A stretch of DNA of 64,000 nucleotides from JANQRX01 sp963663975 (GTDB taxonomy: Bacteria; Pseudomonadota; Alphaproteobacteria; Rhizobiales; Kaistiaceae). The position numbers were made by a program, and so were the translations under genes. Each line of letters begins with the position of its first letter. The first letter of the stretch is position 1. The stretch is taken from positions 1,426,001 to 1,490,000 of the forward strand of contig CAXXRA010000015.1 in assembly GCA_963663975.2 (NCBI GenBank). The letters run 5' to 3'. The notes beneath the pieces were generated by a model, which saw only the letters and a list, made by a program, of their open reading frames with translations, was not told where the DNA came from and ran no database searches. Positions 60,046 to 64,000 of the stretch are shown here, piece after piece.

Positions 60046-62434
60046 TCAGGCAACCATTGTCTCATGAATTGTTCCGGCGTTCAACAACGTCCTGATTTCG
60101 CGGGCCGGGATGGCGGGGCTGAACAGAAAGCCCTGCACCTCTGTCACGGCCGCCTCGGCCATCACAAGGTCCAGCTGCGCCGGCTTCTCGATCCCCTCCA
60201 CCGTGACCGCCATGCCCAATTCGGCACCGAGATTTGCCATGCCCCGCAACAGAACCAGGGAACGCTTGTCATGATCATCCTGCGGAACAAACGAGCGGTC
60301 GATCTTCAGCTTCGTCAACGGCAAGCTTTGCAGATAACTGAGATTGGAGTAACCGGTGCCGAAATCGTCGAGCGAAACTCGGACGCCAAGTTTCCGAATA
60401 GCCAGCAGCGTGTTGCGGGTGGTGACCGTATCCTGAAGCAGCAGAGATTCGGTGATCTCGACCTCGAGCCGGCTCGGATCGAGCTTGGCTTCGGCCAACG
60501 CCCCTTTGATGGTCTGGACGACGTCGGAGTTCTTGAACTGATTGACCGATAGATTGACCGCGACGCGAACATCGCCGGGCCACAGCGCACATGCCTGGCA
60601 GGCCTGCCGTAGCACCCATTCGCCCAGCTGGATGATCAGACCCATGTCTTCGGCAACCGGCACGAACTCGGAGGGCGGAACCATGCCGCGCTCGGGATGG
60701 GGCCATCGCAACAGCGCCTCGCAGGACGCCAAACGCCTCTTCTTGAGGTTGATGATCGGCTGATAGTGAACTTCGAAAGCGTCGGTGGCCAGGGCCCGGC
60801 GCAGGTCAAGCTCGAGTGTACGTCGTGCGTGAGCGCGGGCGTCCATAGACGTTTCGCAGAAGCGATAGGAACCCTTCCGATCCTGCTTGGCCCAGTAAAG
60901 CGTCCATGTCGGCGATCTTCAACAGATGTCGGCGATCTTCGGCGCTGCTGCCGTCAGCCGGCGACAAGGCGATGCCGATTGTCGCGCCGACGATCACCTG
61001 GTTGCCCTCGACATCGTAGCTGCCGCCGATCGCGGCCGCGATCCGTTCGGCAAAAGCGGCCGCGTCGTCCCGTCCGGCGACGGGCCTTTGCAGGATCACG
61101 AATTCGTCGCCGCCAAAGCGGGCCACCAAATCAGTGTCACGCACGATGCGCCGCAGACGGTCGGCGACGGCGCGCAAAAGGATGTCTCCGCGTTGATGGC
61201 CGAGCGTGTCATTGACCTGTTTGAAGCCGTCCAGGTCAATGAACAACACGGCGCAGGGCCTGGAACCTTCGGCCGCCAGCGCCCCTTGCATCAATTCACC
61301 CATATGGGTCCGGTTGGGCAATCCCGTCAGCGTGTCGAATCGCGCCAGCCGGGTGATCTTGGCTTCCGCGGCGCGACGTGCGCTGATGTCCTCGATGACA
61401 ACCACCGAGCCGCCGTTTTCCATGGGTTGGAAGGTAAGGCTGAGCGTGCGCCCGTCCTGGTGTTCGGTGACCAAATTGTCGGGCGTGCGGGCGATCAGCC
61501 GCGTTTCAAAGTCGGTCGCGAACTGGTCAAGCTCCGACCGCAAGATCTTGCCGGCGTCGACGCTCTCACTGACCAACTCGCGGATCGACTGACCCAGTCG
61601 ATCAGTCCCCTCGGCCAGTCCAAGAATCTCGACCAGACGCCGGTTGATAACGACCAGCCTCTGATCGGCATCGAACATCGCCAGACCATGCGGCATGTTG
61701 TTCAACGCGGTGTCGAAACGCCGCGCGATCAGCCCGACATCGCGATTGGCAATGACCGCATCGAGCAGCGTCCGGCGAAGCCGGTCGGAGATGAACTTCA
61801 GCGCCACGAAGAAGGGCAGAAGGACGAAACCGAACACCGCGTAGTACAGCCCGCCGGCGTAGAACATGGCGGCGCTGAGAGGGATGCCCTCGCCGATGAT
61901 CTGAGCTGTCACCAGCCGGTTGCTGGCGAAGTTGCGGCCGGGCGTGCCGACGAGGTAAGCCAGCGTGACCGCAAAGCTGAACAGCCAACTGAACGAATCC
62001 GTGGTCAGGTAGAAGGTGGCGAAGGTCCAGCCGCCGAGCAGGGCCGCGTAGATCGCCGCACCGACCGTGTAGCGGTCTTCCCAGCGCCTGACCGCCCCGA
62101 CCGTGTTCAGACCTGGCCGCAGGCGCCAGTAGGCGCGCATATCGACGGTACGGGCCGCGGTGACGATGACGATCGCCACGGCGCACAGATAAATGATCGG
62201 CTCGCCGTTTTTGAAGGCGACCAAGAGCGCGGCAACCGATGCCGCGGCCGAACCGATGTAGAGGCTCTTGGTGTCCGAATAGAGCGCATCGACCAGCGGA
62301 ATGTAGATTTCGGCCGGCAAATCGCCGATGTGGCGGGCCTTGGCGGCGTCGTCCGCCTCGCTCGGCGAAACCGGGGACAGGTTCGTCGAGTCTTGAAGAG
62401 CGCTGTCGTGATCTGCGTTTCTCAAATTCCGCAC
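60046..62434 (-). pseudogene. Membrane PAS-GGDEF-EAL protein, frameshifted between domains
   Basis: Cyclic di-GMP protein. Several N-terminal helices (LYIGSAAASVAALLVAF, IIYLCAVAIVIVTAA, AAIYAALLGGWTFATFYL, ...), a PAS domain (NMPHGLAMFDADQRLVVINR), a GGDEF domain with intact ARFGGDEFVILQRP, then an EAL domain with CEALLRWPHPE, NLSVNQFKNSD, ITESLLLQD and LDDFGTGYSNLSYL. A one-base insertion near 60.89 kb (in ATGGACGCTTTACTGG) puts the EAL part in another frame; correct reading would be LYWAKQDRKGSYRF. Just before it, GAAGATCGCCGACAT is duplicated, adding RRH. The upstream frame ends at 60806 and the EAL frame could restart at 60846. Confidence 0.82.
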
Positions 62435-62527
62435 CGTGGGTACGCGGCACTACGCTGACATCGGGGCCATGCCGACCTTCCGTTTTTGCCCGGGAGGCGC
62501 GACGCCGGTCTGCTCCGCGTCAGATCA

Positions 62528-63397
62528 TCATGCGGCGGTGACCGATGACGATGCCATGTGCCGAACCGTACCGGCACGCATGTTCATGTCCGCCGCGAAC
62601 CGCTCGAAGGTGGGGTTGAAGACGTCCGGCACCTGCATGAACGGGGCGTGGCCGGCACCACGCAGGACAAAGCAGTGCTCTTCCCAGAGATTCGCGTAGG
62701 CGAGCGAGCCGATATAATCGAGATCGACCAGCGGATCATGTTCGCCGTTGACAACCGCCAAGGGAACCGGAGAGGTCTCGGCGATTTTGCGCTGGTCGGA
62801 GGCTTGACCGGCAAACAGGCTGGCGAACTTCACCGCGCGCGCACGGCCATCGGTCCGGGCGATCGCCTGATGCGCCTCCGCGCTTTGTGGATCGCCGTAA
62901 GTCGCAAACGCGAAAATTCCCGCCTCTTCGGCGCTGAAATCCGCCTTGCCCGCCAGGCCGATATGGGGGCTCGGTTGGAAACCGCTCTGGATCTCCTCAG
63001 GCGCCCGGCCCACCGGCGGGGTTCCGGTGATCATCAGGCCGATCATGCCGGGAAAACGCGCGATCAACTCCAGACCGATATGGCCGCCAAGCGACCAACC
63101 GAACACCGCCGCCCGGTCGACGTCCATGGCTGCCAATGTCTCGATCACCGCTTCAGCGTAACCGGCCATCGTGTAGGTGCGGTCCGGCTCCTGCGCGTCG
63201 CTTGACTCACCGTGGCCGGGCAGGTCGAGAGCGATCACCCGGTGGCCGTCACCGACCGCGCCGTCCATTTGGCGGGCAAAAACCCTGCGGTTGCTCGAAT
63301 TGCCGTGAATCATCACGATCGGCACGCCGCTGCCGGCGGTCTCGCTCACCGCGATATCGGCGTGGCTGGTCGTCACGGTTCTGTCGCTGGATGACAT
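62528..63397 (-). CDS. Alpha/beta hydrolase
   Basis: Alpha/beta-hydrolase-fold enzyme with a complete triad: nucleophile in FGWSLGGHIGLE near residue 100, acid in NGEHDPLVD, His in RGAGHAPFMQVPD. HGNSSNRRVF is the oxyanion segment. About 289 residues from ATG 63397 (MSSSDRTVTTSHAD). Substrate cannot be told; such enzymes hydrolyse esters, lactones or C-C bonds. The longer upstream frame crosses the leader of the divergent methyltransferase and is not believed. Confidence 0.87.
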   Translation of the reverse strand: MSSSDRTVTTSHADIAVSETAGSGVPIVMIHGNSSNRRVFARQMDGAVGDGHRVIALDLPGHGESSDAQEPDRTYTMAGYAEAVIETLAAMDVDRAAVFGWSLGGHIGLELIARFPGMIGLMITGTPPVGRAPEEIQSGFQPSPHIGLAGKADFSAEEAGIFAFATYGDPQSAEAHQAIARTDGRARAVKFASLFAGQASDQRKIAETSPVPLAVVNGEHDPLVDLDYIGSLAYANLWEEHCFVLRGAGHAPFMQVPDVFNPTFERFAADMNMRAGTVRHMASSSVTAA

Positions 63398-63640
63398 CGT
63401 AGTGTCCCCCGCAAGTGTAGCGTTGTCGCCGATATTGATATGGCCAATACCCTTATCAATGCTTAAAATCGGGCGACAAACCCGGCCGACTTGCGACGTT
63501 GCCGGTGTGTTAACGAATCGGCGAGACAGGCATGGGATGATCTTCCAATCCGGTTGCTTTCCGGTGGGAGCGCCGTTATCGCTGCCACCATAAGTACCTT
63601 CGCTGACACTCGAAGACGATCTGAGATTGCAGGGGCGCGC

Positions 63641-64000
63641 ATGTTGGATTTCGATAAATCTGGCGAGTCTGGGTACGTTCTCGGTCACTCCGACGGCGAG
63701 CTGGCACGGCTTGAGCAACAGGCCGAAATCTTCAGCCAGGAAACCGACGACATCCTCAGGCGCGCCGGCATCCGTGCGGGCATGCGCGTGCTCGATATCG
63801 GCTGCGGTGCCGGTGACGTCGCCATGGCGACGGCCAGGATGGTCGGGCCGGAAGGCGAGGTCGTCGGCATCGACGATGCCGGAAGTGCGTTGTTTCTGGC
63901 GCGGGCGCGGGCGCGAGCCGATGGCGCCGCTCATGGTCGGGTGCGGTTCGAACAGGCCGACGTCCTCGACTATGAGCCGGACGGCGCGTTCGACGCGCTG
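63641..64000 (+). CDS. SAM-dependent methyltransferase (partial, cut by window end)
   Basis: Class I methyltransferase, 120 residues visible. SAM motif VLDIGCGAGDVAMATARMVG near residue 51, then VVGIDDAGSALFLARARA (motif II). ATG 63641 (MLDFDKSGESGYVLGHSDGE) has GGGG close upstream. The pattern resembles UbiE-like and Methyltransf_31-type proteins in which the start is GHSDxELxRL. The 243-bp gap to the divergent hydrolase contains no other gene. Substrate unknown. Confidence 0.8.
   Translation, partial: MLDFDKSGESGYVLGHSDGELARLEQQAEIFSQETDDILRRAGIRAGMRVLDIGCGAGDVAMATARMVGPEGEVVGIDDAGSALFLARARARADGAAHGRVRFEQADVLDYEPDGAFDAL

Noticed and set aside
60926..62458. 510-codon open frame antisense to the GGDEF-EAL gene
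   Set aside because: The minus strand carries clear PAS and GGDEF motifs; the antisense frame is a composition shadow.
1..64000. CRISPR arrays, tRNA and rRNA genes
   Set aside because: No regularly spaced short repeats and no cloverleaf-like or rRNA-like stretches were recognised anywhere in the window.

Overview
The window is a chromosomal stretch of a high-GC alphaproteobacterium. The evidence is the gene content and order: argH-lptM-lysA-TIGR02302 protein-hpt, ftsE-ftsX-ydcF-plsC, an aroQ-type chorismate mutase with hisC and a TyrA-type dehydrogenase next to metX-metW-gloB, and polyhydroxybutyrate genes phbA/phbB with the PhaR regulator. A Rhodospirillales-like or Rhizobiales-like member is likely, but I cannot place it to genus. 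The MEP pathway (ispG), glutathione chemistry (gloB, a ChaC-like enzyme) and membrane c-di-GMP proteins describe an ordinary free-living aerobe that stores PHB.

Layout. 1-14.5 kb: housekeeping and envelope genes (rhomboid protease, 3-hydroxybutyryl-CoA dehydrogenase, a GGDEF protein, a TlpA-like thioredoxin, argH, lptM, lysA, a large TIGR02302 membrane protein, hpt, ftsEX, YdcF, PlsC). 14.6-23.6 kb: a ChaC-like enzyme, a DUF2125 protein, an IS5-type insertion, aromatic and methionine biosynthesis, gloB. 23.6-29.2 kb: a damaged NYN-domain gene, several miniature inverted-repeat elements, and the PHB genes phbB, phbA and phaR. 29.2-37.7 kb: rpmF, mtgA, a prenyl synthase, ispG, two patatin-like hydrolases, a decayed HdeD-like gene, 3-hydroxybutyrate dehydrogenase and an extensin-family protein. 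37.7-50.1 kb: an accessory island with visibly lower GC. 50.1-64 kb: pyruvate carboxylase, a sugar-acid cluster (ribokinase-like, UxaA-like, FAH-like, glycerate 2-kinase), a frameshifted FeeM-like acyltransferase, a frameshifted GGDEF-EAL protein, an alpha/beta hydrolase, and a methyltransferase cut by the window end.

The most notable region is the island. With the insertion sequences removed in silico, it holds a compact operon: a ParB-like protein, an SNF2/DEAH helicase, and a DUF1156-like adenine DNA methylase with zinc-finger-like cysteine pairs. The pieces overlap by a few bases. An IS21-family element (target duplication GAAGA) sits in the helicase gene and an IS5-family element (target duplication ATAT) sits in the ParB-like gene. 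The helicase frame is restored exactly when the IS21 element is removed. The combination looks like a DNA modification/defence system that I cannot match to a named type, and which is now broken.

A second theme is a family of about 160-245 bp elements with terminal inverted repeats GAGCCCTTTCGACCAACTC flanked by TA. They sit at the 3' ends of genes (chaC, gloB, the NYN gene, phbB, phbA, rbsK). In several cases the element supplies part of the stop codon, or the stop itself. An IS5-type element at 16.3-17.1 kb did the same, landing in a CTAG where two convergent genes shared their stop codons. Several genes (NYN, HdeD, FeeM-like, GGDEF-EAL, ParB-like) carry small indels, so genome decay or assembly error should be kept in mind.
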